Positions 1 through 11,400 of a stretch of 64,000 nt of DNA are shown one piece after another. Position numbers and translations under genes: made by a program. The first letter of the stretch is position 1. Every line of letters begins with the position of its first letter. The notes beneath the pieces are model-generated. The model searched no databases. It worked only from the letters and a program-made list of their open reading frames with translations, and had not been told where the DNA came from. The DNA is from Pyrus communis (lineage: Eukaryota; Streptophyta; Magnoliopsida; Rosales; Rosaceae). The DNA lies in NCBI RefSeq assembly GCF_963583255.1, contig NW_026908883.1:124001-188000 (forward strand), given 5' to 3'.

Positions 1-635
1 AACAATCGCGTTAAACGAATTCTTGGCATAAGTTTCATGCAATCATAGTAACGAATGCCTCGTCAACACTTATAGTTTTCATGATGCTTAATGATTCTTG
101 CTTGTTTCTCTATTATGCAATTCATGTAGGGAACTTGTGAGGAATGCTTTGGGTTGTCGTATGCAATCATCCAATTCATTAACTTAAGGAAAACTTGACG
201 GTTAATTTAAGCGGACCTAATTAACCCGGGGTGTTGAGAATTCATGGTTTATTGAAATGCAATTGGAAATCATTTTATTATGCAAGTGTAACATGTATGG
301 AGATGAACCCCTTAGCTAGCCATACTATCCATTCATTTCCGTCAATTTCATATTTACAATTTGTTTTCTTTACAATCTATCCATTTTAGTTTAAATTCGT
401 CCAAAATCAATCCCCCCATATTTCGTTTAAGTCTTAGTCTTAATCTTTCTTATTTTTAGTTTTGAATTCTTTGAGTCTAGTATAGTGTTTCATATTGTGT
501 TTTTATGTTTTTAAGTCAATTTAGAAGGTTTTAGCAAGCCCTCCTAATCCCCAGTCTAGAACGATCCCTCACTTATCCATTCTACTACAATTGTCAAACG
601 AGGGTTTAATTTGAGTGTCAAGTAATTCTCACATC
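1..635 (+). repeat. 3' part of a plus-strand LTR (E-like family)
   Basis: This is the interior and right end of an LTR of the same family as the one at 40277-42933, in the opposite orientation. It ends in a diverged terminus (ACATCA at 630-635) where related LTRs end CGCATCA. At 636 the sequence switches to the internal region of a minus-strand element, so this is most likely the 3' LTR of an element inserted into F, with its body left of the window. No gene is visible in it. Confidence 0.8.
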
Positions 636-1224
636 ACTCCACATGCTTCAATGTATCATTTTCACTTGCCTTACTCGCTCTCCTTTGCAGAAGTGGTCCC
701 TTCTCCGGAAGTGTATCAACCGTTGAAGATGACTACTCGAGAGCAACGCTAGGTAAGCAATCAGGAGTAGATTCCAGGCAGTTGGCTCCAGATCGGAAGA
801 TTGACTCCAAGTGCCGGCTGATTGCTTCTTTTACTTTGCCATGCGAGTAAGAACAAGGACAAAGAAAAAGACAGGGAAAGAGCATGATATGAGATACTTT
901 TGCTTTTGACCTTGATGATATGAGATACCTTTGCTTTGAAGAAGCGGTGAATGAATCAGCACATGCTTCAATCCGCCGTTTCCTCCTGGGTTATATGTAC
1001 TCCAGGCATCTGGTATCATCTTTGGGGAAGAAGAAAAAATTGAGTATTTCGAAAGGCTTTGCTGGGAGTGCGCCCTCAGAGGTGAGGGAGAGTTGGGCAT
1101 TTTCTTCAGGTTTGCCCTGCCATAAAAGACGAAGGTCGACATATATAGAGATAATATCAAGTGGTGGTACTTTTTACCCTTGTCGACAAACGTTTTGATC
1201 CCGCAAATCCGGCTCTTTCAAATA
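636..1224. other. F internal non-coding stretch upstream of the antisense gene
   Basis: This matches 45045-45640 in E and, in the other orientation, the 53000-53590 part of C. Short open frames exist on both strands (for example 831-1160 minus and 920-1198 plus), but their starts and ends differ between copies and they show no domain, so I do not call a gene. TATA-like ATATATAGAG lies near 1142. Confidence 0.5.
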
Positions 1225-1680
1225 GTGGCGCCTCTTCGATCTTTGAATACGCCTCTTCGATTTCTGAGCAGGCGCCCCTTCGATTTCTGAACGACGCCCC
1301 TTCGCTTTCTGAACGACACGTGGTAGTGCAGATGCGGCTCCTTTTGACAAAGCTGCATGCGTCTTCTGAAAAGCAGAGAAAGCGTCGCCGAACTTTGCGC
1401 TTGTTGGCTAAAGATGTGTAGATGCGATGATGGCCTCCACGTGTTTTCAGCTTTGTCAGAAATCTTTTGACAAAGTTGAACGCGTTTTCTGAAAAGCCGA
1501 GGGAGCGTCGCCTAAATTACGCCGGAAAATCCGGCTCTTTGAATCGGTGGACGCGTCGTCTTGGCTTTTTATAGAGCTATCAATCACCCCAACACACACA
1601 CTCTGAAGATTTCCCATTCCTGAAACTCGACTCCGGCCCTTTGTGAAATTTTAACTCCATCCACCCCTTCTCTTTGAACA
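1225..1680 (+). promoter_or_regulatory. Promoter of the antisense gene in F
   Basis: Upstream of the start codon at 1693 there is a run of about four degenerate 20-22-bp repeats built on CTTCGATTTCTGAACGAC (1225-1316), two G-boxes CACGTG at 1317-1322 and 1438-1443, TTGAC W-box cores at 1344-1348 and 1467-1471, and a TATA box TTATAG at 1569-1574. The TATA box is about 120 bp before the ATG, leaving room for a leader. The same layout is present in E, I and C. Motif meanings come from known plant cis-elements; activity is inferred. Confidence 0.6.
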
Positions 1681-1692
1681 CTTTTGAAAAAA

Positions 1693-2349
1693 ATGGCAAA
1701 CTCATCGAACCTTAGCTTAGATTTGAGTCTCAGCAGCGATCCGGTTGCGCCCCGTCAAGGTAATGTATGGCGCCCTTCTTTTTTATCTTCTAACGGTCCT
1801 CTTTCAGGTGAAGACTCTGTGATGCAGGACGCCACAACAGCTACAATAGTAGCTAAAAACCTCCTCACTCCGAAAGATAGTAGGCTGCTGTCAGGACGGT
1901 CCGATGAGTTGGCCGTTCAAGAGTCCCTCGCACTTAGTGTTCAGTGTGCGAGTTCTGTGTCCAACATGGGCCAACGCCTGCTTGCTCGGTCCCGCCAAGT
2001 AGAATCGTTGATGGCAGAGGTGGAAAGACTTAAGCAAGAGATCCAGCAGCTTAAGTACGAGAATAGAAGTTTGCATGTGCTTGCAAATAACTATTCGTCG
2101 GGGATGAAGAGGAAGCTTGATGAGCTGCAAGAATCTGAGGGTCGAATTCACAGTGACCGTCAAAGGCTTGCGTCTTATCTCCAGAGGCACCTTTTTCCTG
2201 GGTCATCCAGCGCTTGGCCAAGTATTGAGGCCTGGAATGCTCTAGCTCCGATGTCTCCCGCTCCGATGCCTCCCGCTTCTATGCCTCCCGCTTCTATGCC
2301 TTCCGCTTCTGCGCCTCGTAGTGGGGCTTCACGCAAACAACCTTTGTGA
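1693..2349 (+). CDS. Antisense coiled-coil gene carried by F (218 aa)
   Basis: I recognise no named family. The start is the ATG at 1693, in frame with the E copy. Residues 7-13 read LSLDLSL, which fits the LxLxL (EAR) repression motif known to bind TOPLESS-type corepressors. Residues about 95-165 are rich in Leu, Glu, Lys and Gln in a heptad-like pattern (around QVESLMAEVERLKQEIQQL), so a coiled coil is likely. The tail (about 186-210) is a variable repeat of (A/S)MPPA type, followed by a basic end RKQPL. There is no signal peptide or membrane segment. It lies antisense to the retrotransposon and faces the gag-derived ORF tail to tail. It is nearly identical to the E copy apart from the tail length. 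It could be a captured host gene or an element-born antisense ORF like those described in Tat-lineage elements. Confidence 0.65.
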   Translation: MANSSNLSLDLSLSSDPVAPRQGNVWRPSFLSSNGPLSGEDSVMQDATTATIVAKNLLTPKDSRLLSGRSDELAVQESLALSVQCASSVSNMGQRLLARSRQVESLMAEVERLKQEIQQLKYENRSLHVLANNYSSGMKRKLDELQESEGRIHSDRQRLASYLQRHLFPGSSSAWPSIEAWNALAPMSPAPMPPASMPPASMPSASAPRSGASRKQPL

Positions 2350-2447
2350 AGCTCCACCTTTCTCCATGTTTAGTATCTTTCTATCTCTTTTTTTTATTTT
2401 TTATTTATTTATGTTTATTTTTTTATTTTTTATTAACATAAATAAAA
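2350..2447. terminator. AT-rich convergent 3' end (F)
   Basis: This short A/T tract separates the stop codons of two genes that face each other. AATAAA on the plus strand (2441-2446) could serve the antisense gene, and several TTTATT copies (AATAAA on minus) could serve the gag-derived ORF. The same arrangement recurs in C and E. Confidence 0.5.
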
Positions 2448-3533
2448 TCAAACGACATGGAATTGGTCCTTGAATGGAAGGTGATACTTGAAGTGAACCG
2501 GCAATGGTTTGAATTCTAGTGTAGGTGCCTGATTCATAAAAAACAGCAAGTTAGTATAAAATGTAAAGGAATTTGAAAAAAACTTACTTGTTTTGTCCGA
2601 CAAGAACTCAATGACAAACACCACTCCTTTGAAAGTTTCAGGGATATTGGACTTGGCCAGATTGCAAGTGATGGTTATGACTTGTCCAATGTCATCAAAT
2701 TTAACTTCTTTGGATTTTGTGGTTTCAAGAACGTCCTCTTTGATGAATTCATGACATTCCCTACTTGTCACCTTTGAAAGGGCTTCCAAGATGTCTTTTT
2801 CACCTTCTTCTTCCTTGGAAGTCATGAATCTGCAAGGAATAGGGATACTTGTTGGAACGGGGTTAAAAATAATGAAATTTGGAACAACCATAGCTGTATT
2901 AGATGGCATAGGAGCAATAGGTGCCTCCGGTAAAGGTGTTTCCACCCTTTCCGTGGGTTGGGTGTATTCCTCTTCCTTGTGATTTGATTTTGATGGTTGA
3001 GGGTCCGTTCCAACCTCCTTGTCACTTCTCAACATGATAGCATTGGTGTTTTCAAATTCTCCCTTCTGATTTGCAATGGTTGAACTAGGGAGTTCGCCTT
3101 GGTCTCGAAACTGTCCTACGAACTCCGCGATCTGCCCAATTTGCTTATCCAAGTGGTCCAACCTTTGTGGTGGCTGCATAGGCGTTGAATATGACTCCTC
3201 ATATGGCTGCCAATATCCTTCTTGTTGAGCCTCATTGTCTTGATTTTGTGAGCCCTGCACCAAACAAATTAATTCATTAAGCTTTTGATTATAATCTATT
3301 GACGAACTTGAGTTTGGTTGGGCATATTGAATATGAGGTTGTGGTGGCTGCCAATATCCTCCTTGTTGAGCATTTTGAGGTTCCCACCACATAGAGTTTG
3401 AATGATCACTCCAATCCGAATTGTAAGTATTGGAAAACACGTTATTCCTTGATTGAAGATTAGATATATCAACTCTTTGCATTTGGGACCTTTCCATGAG
3501 CTGTGACAAAAGAGAAGCGTTATCAAGTGCCAT
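2448..3533 (-). CDS. Gag-linker-derived ORF of F (about 361 aa)
   Basis: The start MALDNAS is the first ATG that aligns in F, C and E. Parts match the gag-pol of element D: an FSNTYN...W block like that after the D zinc knuckle, the segment [16 protein letters not shown], the block NPVPTSIPIPCRFM followed by a KDILE segment, and at the C-terminus PTLEFKPLPVHFKY, which in D lies between protease and reverse transcriptase. Capsid, zinc knuckle, protease and all later domains are missing. An intron-like segment (2529-2587, minus; GTAAG donor, TACTAAC branch-like site, CAG acceptor) lies just before the last block, and reading through it keeps the frame open. Function is unknown; it may act as an RNA-binding or packaging remnant. 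Confidence 0.6.
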   Translation of the reverse strand: MALDNASLLSQLMERSQMQRVDISNLQSRNNVFSNTYNSDWSDHSNSMWWEPQNAQQGGYWQPPQPHIQYAQPNSSSSIDYNQKLNELICLVQGSQNQDNEAQQEGYWQPYEESYSTPMQPPQRLDHLDKQIGQIAEFVGQFRDQGELPSSTIANQKGEFENTNAIMLRSDKEVGTDPQPSKSNHKEEEYTQPTERVETPLPEAPIAPMPSNTAMVVPNFIIFNPVPTSIPIPCRFMTSKEEEGEKDILEALSKVTSRECHEFIKEDVLETTKSKEVKFDDIGQVITITCNLAKSNIPETFKGVVFVIEFLSDKTSKFFSNSFTFYTNLLFFMNQAPTLEFKPLPVHFKYHLPFKDQFHVV

Positions 3534-3602
3534 GTTGTTCTTAACAAACAAAACACAAATAAAAACTAAATCTAAAAGACAATACAGAAACAAACAATCC
3601 AA

Positions 3603-3640
3603 GGGATTAGCAAATTTTCTAATCCCCGGCAACGGCGCCA
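3603..3640 (-). other. Primer-binding site and overlapping stem-loop (F)
   Basis: On the minus strand 3640-3623 reads TGGCGCCGTTGCCGGGGA, the complement of the 3' end of plant tRNA-Asp including CCA. The last bases of the site form the first arm of a hairpin, GGGATTAG/CTAATCCC (3603-3626). The site begins five bases from the LTR end. Confidence 0.85.
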
Positions 3641-3645
3641 AAATT

Positions 3646-5550
3646 TGATGCGAGATTTATACGCACACAAATTAAACCCTCTTTTTGACAATTGTAGTAT
3701 AAGTATAAGTAGGGATCGTTCTGGACCGGGGATTAGGAGGGATTGCAAATCTCTTGGAAACTGACTCAAAAACGTAAAATAAAGTTTAAAACACTAAACT
3801 AGACTCAAAGAATAGTTTAAAATACTAAGACAAACCAAAAACAAAAAAAAATACTTTAAAACATAAACTAAACAGATTCTAAGCACTAAAGAACAAGAAA
3901 GTAAAGGGGGGGGTTTGATTTGACGAAATTAGCTAAATTGCACAAATTGTAATTAAAGGCAAAACGTAAATATAAATGTGATGAAAATATGGATGATGGA
4001 ATAGCCAAGGGGTTCTTCTCCACACATGTTACACTTGCATACAATATTGATTCTCAGTTGGTCTTTCGATAAGTTGTGAAACTCAACACCCCGGGTTAAT
4101 TAGGTCCGCTTAAATTAACCGTCAAGTTCTCCTTAAGTCAATGAATTGGATGGGTTAGCGCAACGCAATTCACCACATTCTCCAAAAGTCCTTTACGTGA
4201 AAAGCACAATAAAGATACAATCAAAGATCATTAAGCATTATGAAAACTATAAGTATTGACGAGGCATTCGTTACTATGATGAGCATGAAACTTATGCCAA
4301 GAATTCGTTTAACACGATTGTTTATAAGCAACCTCCACTACTTGTGAATATAAGTTCATAACGATTAGGTGAAACTCACTTATATTCTAGCGTCATATTC
4401 ATGCATGAAAATTAAGCTTGCAATCTCAATGAACATACATAAATAAGTTATCAATCAAACAGTTAAACGAATTGAATCCACAACTTATGAAATTCCAACC
4501 AAAAGTAATCAATTCATATTGCAAATATAAACATAGTTTCGAATCACCCCCTAGCTAAAGGGGGATTAGTTCCTCATAACTTTGAAATCAAAGAAACACC
4601 TAAACATTCCAACAACTCAAACTTGAATTGTATGAACGTTTAGGCACTCTTCTCTTCCATTCCTCATACGTACAAAACAAAGAGAATTAAATTTAAACTT
4701 TGAAATCAAAGAAACACCTAAACATTCCAACAACTCACACTTGAATTGTATGAACGTTTAGGCCCTCTTATCTTCCTCGTTGTTGTAGCACAAGGTCTAA
4801 GGTGAGGTTTGGGGGATTATGGAAATGGATGAGGAATGGTGTTTGTAATGTGTTGTGTATGAAATGAGATGTTTTTGAATGAATGAATGCAAGGGTATTT
4901 ATAGGAGTAGTGGAGGGAACATATGGCTATGTCATTTGTAGGTGAAGTAGGTGGATGTTGTAGGTGAAGTAGGTGGATGTTGTAGGTGAAGTGGATGTTG
5001 TAGGTGAAGTAGGTGGATGTTGTAGGTGAAGTAGGTGGATGTTGTAGGTGAAGTAGGTGGATGATATGTTAAGTGATAAGTGATAAGTGATATGATATGT
5101 GGTTATGATATGATAAGTGGTTAAGTGGTGATGATAAGTGATAAGTGATTAAGTGATATGATATGTGGTGATGATAAGTGATAAGTGCATGTGGGTTAAC
5201 TAATGAAGGAAATGCATGTGCAATGACAATGTGTTAGAATGGATGTGTGTTATGCATGGCATGATTGGGATTAGGAAAGGTTTAAATGTCCTAAAACTAA
5301 AGAGAACAAGGTTCCAACACTTTGGCTCCAATTAGGTCTTCAATTTCGTCCAACACTTTGGCTTCAAGCATAAGCTATCCGTCCTTAGCCCAAAAGTGTT
5401 CCAAAAGTCTCCAAAATGCATCTTTTTGCTCCTTTAGCCCTTTGGACCTACAAACACACGAAAATAGCTTAAAGTACTAAAATAACTAAAGAAACATAAC
5501 GTAAATGCACGAGAACAAGCCATTTAAGTCGCATGAATATGCTCCTATCA
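3646..5550 (-). repeat. 5' LTR of F
   Basis: On the minus strand it starts TGATAGGAGC (5550) and ends CGCATCA (3646). At 1,905 bp it is shorter than the 2,657-bp E LTRs. A TATA-like TATTTATA (minus TATAAATA) is at 4896-4903. It contains the duplicated GTTTAGG/CCTAAAC hairpin block around 4600-4770 and tandem repeats at 4937-5185. No gene. Confidence 0.85.
4937..5064. repeat. 22-bp minisatellite in the F LTR
   Basis: Six copies of a 22-bp unit with core GTAGGTGAAGTAGGTGG start at 4937, 4959, 4981 (shortened to 18 bp), 4999, 5021 and 5043. They are followed to about 5185 by irregular GATAAGTGATAAGTG-type repeats. Both lie in U3, upstream of the TATA box in the sense direction. Confidence 0.85.
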
Positions 5551-5896
5551 GACATGGAGAAATATCTTTATACGTTACAATTGATACGATTCTTTGAAGT
5601 GGAAATCTTTTGAGTTGAATGAATGACAAAATCTTCATTGGTTCTTATTAGTTTGTTTAAAGCATGTTTTAACCAAGTTGTTTGCAGATTTTTGTAAATG
5701 TTTGTGGGTGTCATCACTGTAAGCCCTCAGGAGACACAACTCCTCCAACTAGGGACACCTAGAGGTTCAAAGGCTTGTTGCACATGCTCAGTGCAATCGT
5801 TTGGCCAGCGAAAGTGGTTTAGTTAGATGTTTGTGTTTTGTGTGTTTTAGTTTTAAGTTTGCTCGAGGACTAGCAAAAACCAGGTTTGGGGGTATT
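5551..5896 (+). mobile_element. 3' internal end and polypurine tract of a G-type element
   Basis: No ORF. It ends GCTCGAGGACTAGCAAAAA..., then AGGTTTGGGGGTATT (5882-5896) directly before an LTR start. That is the usual end of the internal region in this family, in its G-type version. The part further 5' was displaced by F on the left. Confidence 0.75.
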
Positions 5897-7909
5897 TGAT
5901 AAGTCTCATTTTGCACGCATTTATATATTCCTTATTTGGCGTCTTTGTGATGTTTTTAGATTGAACTAGTTGCATTTTACATTATTTGGTGTTAGTGTGC
6001 AGTCAAGTGTGTATTTGGATCAAAGGGAAGTAAAAACCATTCCTTTTGGTAGCTGAGCATTATTCCAAACATGGAGAGGATTCTAGGGATTTAAATTGAA
6101 GTCCAAATGAAGAACCTAGGAGACGTTTGAATGTTGGAATTTCAGGAAATGATGTGGAAGTGTTTAGTGGTGCAATTCGGCTATATTGAGTGATTCTAAA
6201 CAAAACAAGCATTGAAGTCAGATTATGTGGTTTCAACACCAAAACATGCATTCACATGCATGTTCAAACACCTTGCCGAGCACTCACATGCATTCCCAAC
6301 ACCTAAACAGATCACCTTTGCATTTCCTACTCCTTCATGTCCATCCCGTGCATTTCCATACCATTTCCAGATTATTATAACCAATGTCAGGTTCCCCACT
6401 TCATGCTTGCAGACATTCCACATGTATCTTGGATAAAATAAATCACATACCTGCAGATCATGTCCATGCTTTGCAGGTATCACGCCAGAAATCCACTCAT
6501 CCAACCATTTCATGCGATTCCAGATCCCTCATGCCCATACCGTGCACATTCACACCCTTTTCAGTATTCCTTTCACATGGATCATGTCAGCTTTCACATG
6601 CATTCTGATTGTTTTCCATCATTAGCCACATTCAGAAATTCACTAAGGGAGACTCACTCATTTCTCTCTCGGAATTATTCTATTACACACATTCTTGCTC
6701 CACTTCTGTCTATTATCCTCACTCATTCTCCTTCTCCATTGGAGTAGTCGACATTCTCCATTCCATTGCATTCGACACTCTATCCCTCTCCCTTTCACAG
6801 AAACTGTCCACATCCTCTCCCTTTCACAGAAACTGTCCACATCCTCTCCCTTTCACAAAAACTATCCACATCCTCTCCCTTTCACAGAAACTGTCCACAT
6901 TTTCTACCATTCACAGAAACTGTTCGGCATTCATTCCATTTTTATTCACCCATAGCCGCTCCATTTCACCCTATTTTCTGTCCATTCTCTGCCCATTTGT
7001 TCTCCCCTTTGCAGAAAACATACCAAGCGGATCTAATTCAGTTGCATCATACTTGGAGAACCAACTCCGAAGGCCACTCCTCAAGGACTTCAAAATCAGT
7101 TTTGCTTCAAGGGTTTATTCTTCTTAATTCCATGTTCACTCATGTTATTTATTTTTATGTCAAATCTTTGTAAACATGAAGTGTAACTAATCCTCCTCTA
7201 GGGATTCGATGTAACCTTGCAAAGTTTGCCATGTAATTAAGTTAGAATGCTTAGTTTGTCCATCTATTTCTTGTTTCATTCTCTGATTTATTTGTGACGT
7301 TGTGAGTTGATTTTAATGTTTGATCACCATTTGAATTAATCACAAAGTTGTGTAGCCAAGATTAAAACACACATCATGCATAATCTTGGTAGATATGTGA
7401 ATGAATGAAGGGAATGTTTAGCAAACATCCTGCCGAGTTATTCCCTTTGGTTTTATGAAAGTTTCTTATGCATTACATACTCTTGATTATGAACCAAAGT
7501 TGTACATCACAATTAGGTTCATGATTATAGACATTTGATCAAATCCACACATCATATGGTTGATCATGTCCAAGTGAAACAAACTCAAGAAATAGGTAGA
7601 TGAATGAGTACAAACTAGCTTAACAAACATGGACTTAGTTGAGCAATGGTGAAACCGAATCCCTAGTTTCATTTCCTTTGGAACCATCTCATTGTGTTAG
7701 TTATTGATTCATTTACTTGTGTTTACTTCATTTCTTTATGCTTTCAAGTAACAACAACAAATATGCTTCATTTGATTAGTTTGATTCATTTCATAGAGTT
7801 CTTGCAGAACAAGTAATTACATAGGTCCTATTAGTCCCTGTGGATTCGACACCCTTGCTTGTGCCATTATACTAAATATATTCTAGCATTAGGAAGGAAA
7901 TATACATCA
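5897..7909 (+). repeat. LTR of element G
   Basis: It starts TGATAAGTC and ends TATACATCA, 2,013 bp. It is flanked on the left by a polypurine tract and on the right by a primer-binding site, so it is shared between two internal regions. It holds scattered CATGCA motifs (6240-6610) and a 29-bp repeat array. Open frames in it follow the repeats and are not taken as genes. Confidence 0.85.
6785..6923. repeat. 29-bp tandem repeat in the G LTR
   Basis: About 4.5 copies of a unit with core CCTCTCCCTTTCACAGAAAC start at 6785, 6814, 6843 and 6872. The last copy is degenerate. Confidence 0.85.
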
Positions 7910-7916
7910 ACAAAAA

Positions 7917-7948
7917 TGGCGCCGTTGCCGGGGACTGATTTCAGTCCC
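7917..7948 (+). other. Primer-binding site and overlapping stem-loop (G)
   Basis: TGGCGCCGTTGCCGGGGA (7917-7934) matches tRNA-Asp. Its last four bases belong to a perfect 7-bp hairpin GGGACTG/CAGTCCC (7931-7937 with 7942-7948). The stem sequence differs from that of C, D and E, but pairing is kept. Confidence 0.85.
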
Positions 7949-8452
7949 TTGTAATTGCTTGTTTGCTTGTTTGCTATTTTGATTAGTGTCAAGGTTCATA
8001 ACTTGTCGAATTGGTAACTGGAAGTTGGTTTAAGTTGCATATATTTCGTGAGTAGAGAGGAATCCCTTAGCCATTCCATTATCCATTGGTTTACATCAAT
8101 TTGCTTTACAATCTGTTTTCTTTACAATATGTCCATTTAATTAAATTTCGTCCAAATACATTCCTCCCATATTTTGTTAAGTCTTAAGCTTAGAATCTGT
8201 CTTATCTTGTGTTTTGAAGCATTTTGAGTCAAGCCCAAACCTAATTTTCGTCCAAAGTTGAGTTTAGTGTCAAAACTGCCCAGTTTGTGTTTTTAGGCAG
8301 TTTTGAGAGTTTTTAGCTTGTTTTGAGTCTTGTGAATCTGTTTTGAGTCCTTTTAGTCCTTTCAAACGTTTTTAAGTTTATTTTTGTTTATTTCATTGTT
8401 GTTTGCTAGTAGATTTTCATTCACACTTGTGTTATTTTATTTCAGGTAGTAT

Positions 8453-11400
8453 ATGTCAAATAGACTTGTTGAGTTAGGCCAAAGAATTGAACGGTTGAAG
8501 GGCCACACTTTGGACAACTTTGTGCCATCAAGTTCATCCTTTAGCCGTGAGGAAGAGGAAGGGAATTCACCTAGTTCAACAAGTAAAGAATCTGAGCAAT
8601 TTAATTGGGAAAGAGAAGAAGAGATGGCGGGCAACGAAGATGAACTTCGAGCTTTGGAGGATTTTGCTCAACCAATCATACCAAATTCACCTTCATGCAT
8701 CTTGCTGCCCACAGAAGCTAGAAACTATGATCTCAAATCTTCACATTTCCATATGTTTCCTTCATTTTATGGCTTACCTAATGAAGACCCTTTAGCTCAT
8801 ATTAAAGAGTTTTACAATGTTGTGAGTGGTTTACCTTTGCAGGGAGTAAGTGAAGCAAATTTGCGGTTGAGAGTATTTCCTTACACCTTGAAAGATAAGG
8901 CCAAGAGTTGGTTGATGACTCTAACACCAGGTTCCCTCACTACATGGGATGCCGTGGCTAAGAAGTTCTTGGAGAAGTTCTTTTCCACTCAAAAGACAGC
9001 CACATTAAGGGGACAAATCTTCAACTTCAAACAAGATGATGGAGAACCTTTCAATGAGTGTTGGGAGCGTTTTAAAGGCCTCTTGATACAATGTCCACAC
9101 CATGGGTTACCTTTTCACTTACAAATGCAAATTTTCTATGATGGACTAACCCAAACTTGTCAATCAACTGTTGATAATGCAGCAGGTGGAGCATTGAAGA
9201 AAAAGAATGCTCAAGAGTCATATAACATTTATGAGATGTTGGGGTTTAATGCTCAACACAAAGATTTAAGGGGTAAGAAAGTTGGAGTCTATGAAACAAG
9301 TTCTAATCATGAGCTTTTGTTGCAGGTAGCTAACCTAGAAAGGAAGCTTGAATCCGTGCTCAACATGGTGCCAAAAGCAAATGAAGTGTGTGCCATTTGC
9401 AACTTACCAAACCACCCTACTCATCAATGTCCATCTAGGGAGGCTTACCCCGAGTATGTTCAAGAGCAAGTGAACCTAATGAATTCTTACAATCAAAGAC
9501 CAAGGAATGATATGTATTCCAATACATATAACCCGAGTTGGAGAGATCATCCCAACCTTTCATGGAAGAACAACAATCAATTCCAAAGTTTCCAACCAAA
9601 ACCTGCCACTACCCTTGAGGATACGGTTAAGTTGTTAGCCCAAAACACCTTGCAATTCCAACATTCCACAAATAGCACTCTCCAACAACATTCGGCAGCC
9701 CTAACCAAAATGGAGACACAATTGGGGCAGATTGCAGATGCCTTGAACCAAAGAGAGGTTGGGAAGTTTCCAAGCCAACCCGTGATACTCCAAAGGAACC
9801 AAGAGCAAGCCAAAGCAATCGCTACACTTAGAAGTGGTAAGGTTATTGATAATAGAGTTGGCAATGAAGTTACTAATGAATATGATCATGTGAATGCAGG
9901 TGTTACTCAAGGAGATAATGAGAAACCAAATGAGGAACCAAGCCATGCTACTTCCTCCTTTGAAGCACCAAATCTTCACAAGGCCGAGAAACCTTACACT
10001 CCACCAATACCATTCCCTGGAAGACTTGCCAAGAGCAAGCAGGATAAGTCATTTAAGGAGATTTTTGATATACTAAGCAAAGTGAATGTTAACTTACCTT
10101 TGCTTGATGTCATTAGGAACATGCCGGCATATGGGAAGTTCTTCAAGGAGTTAAACAGCTACAAAAGGAAGTATGGACCACATGAGAAGGTTGTGGTGTC
10201 TGAGAATGTGAGTGCAGTTTTGCAAAGAAAACTTCCACCAAAGCTCAAGGATCCAGGAAGTTTCTCTATCAACATCACCATAGGGGACAAGAAAGTAGAG
10301 AAGGCAATGCTTGATTTGGGTGCTAGCATCAACTTAATGCCTTATTCAGTGTACCTTCAACTAGGTTTGGGAGAGTTGAAAGTCACCACCATTTCATTAC
10401 AACTTGCAGACAGATCCGTGAAATATCCAAGAGGTATAGTAGAAGATATTCTAGTTCAAGTTGATAAACTAATCTTGCCTGCAGATTTTGTAGTGTTGGA
10501 CATGGAAGAAGCTCCTATACATGATCGTGAGTTGCCTATATTACTTGGGAGACCTTTCATGGCCACGGCCAAAACCATCATTGATGTGCAAAATGGACTC
10601 CTCACTATGACAGTGTTAGGAGAGACAGTTCAATTCAAAGTGTTTGAATCTCTTTCTCATCCTTCGTCATCTCTTGATTGTTATACCATTGATGTGCTTG
10701 ATTCACTTGTATTCTCTAAGTTCTTGCAGGCACAATCGAATGACCCATTACAAACTGTTTTGAGTCAATCTCAAGATGAGTTTGATGAAGAAGATGCACT
10801 CATGGAAGAAGTAGCTGCCTTGGAAGCATTAGCATTGTATCCTTTGAATGTTTCACCTCTTTTAGAGCCTTTAGAATCATCAATGTCACATCTAACTCCT
10901 TCCACTGTTAAGGCACCAAAACTTGAACTTAAACCACTTCCACCACATCTAAAATATGCATATCTAGCTGAATTTGAAACTCTTCCAGTTATCATAGCTT
11001 CTGACCTCACCCCAAATGAAGATAAACTAATTAGGGTGTTCAAAGAGTTCAAATTGGTTTTTGGTTGGTCTATTGCAGATATCAAGGGAATAAGCCCTAC
11101 CATGTGCATGCATAGAATTCTTTTGGAGGAAGGAGCAAAGTCAACCCGTGAGCCACAAAGAAGACTCAATCCACACATGAAGGAGGTTGTTAGGAATGAG
11201 GTGTTGAAATTGTTAGATGTGGGGATCATATATCCCATTTCTGATAGCAAATGGGTGAGTGCTATTCAAGTGGTACCTAAGAAGGTGGGAATCACAGTAA
11301 TGAGGAATGAAAACAATGAGCTTGTGCCCACAAAGCCCACGGCCAGTTGGCGTGTTTGCACCGATTACAGGAAGTTGAATTCTAGCACTAGAAAAGATTA

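Larger units (their letters stand above)
636..5550 (-). mobile_element. Element F: partial non-autonomous Athila-like retrotransposon
   Basis: Read on the minus strand the order is 5' LTR (3646-5550), primer-binding site (3623-3640), short gag-derived ORF (2448-3533), then on the opposite strand a gene at 1693-2349 with its promoter. The element is cut at 636 by the LTR to its left, so its 3' non-coding part and 3' LTR are outside the window. It has the same plan as E and C and no pol. The right flank after its LTR is GACAT; the matching target duplication cannot be seen. Confidence 0.85.

Noticed and set aside
4937..5064. CRISPR-like array
   Set aside because: Head-to-tail repeats without spacers in a plant LTR; a minisatellite.
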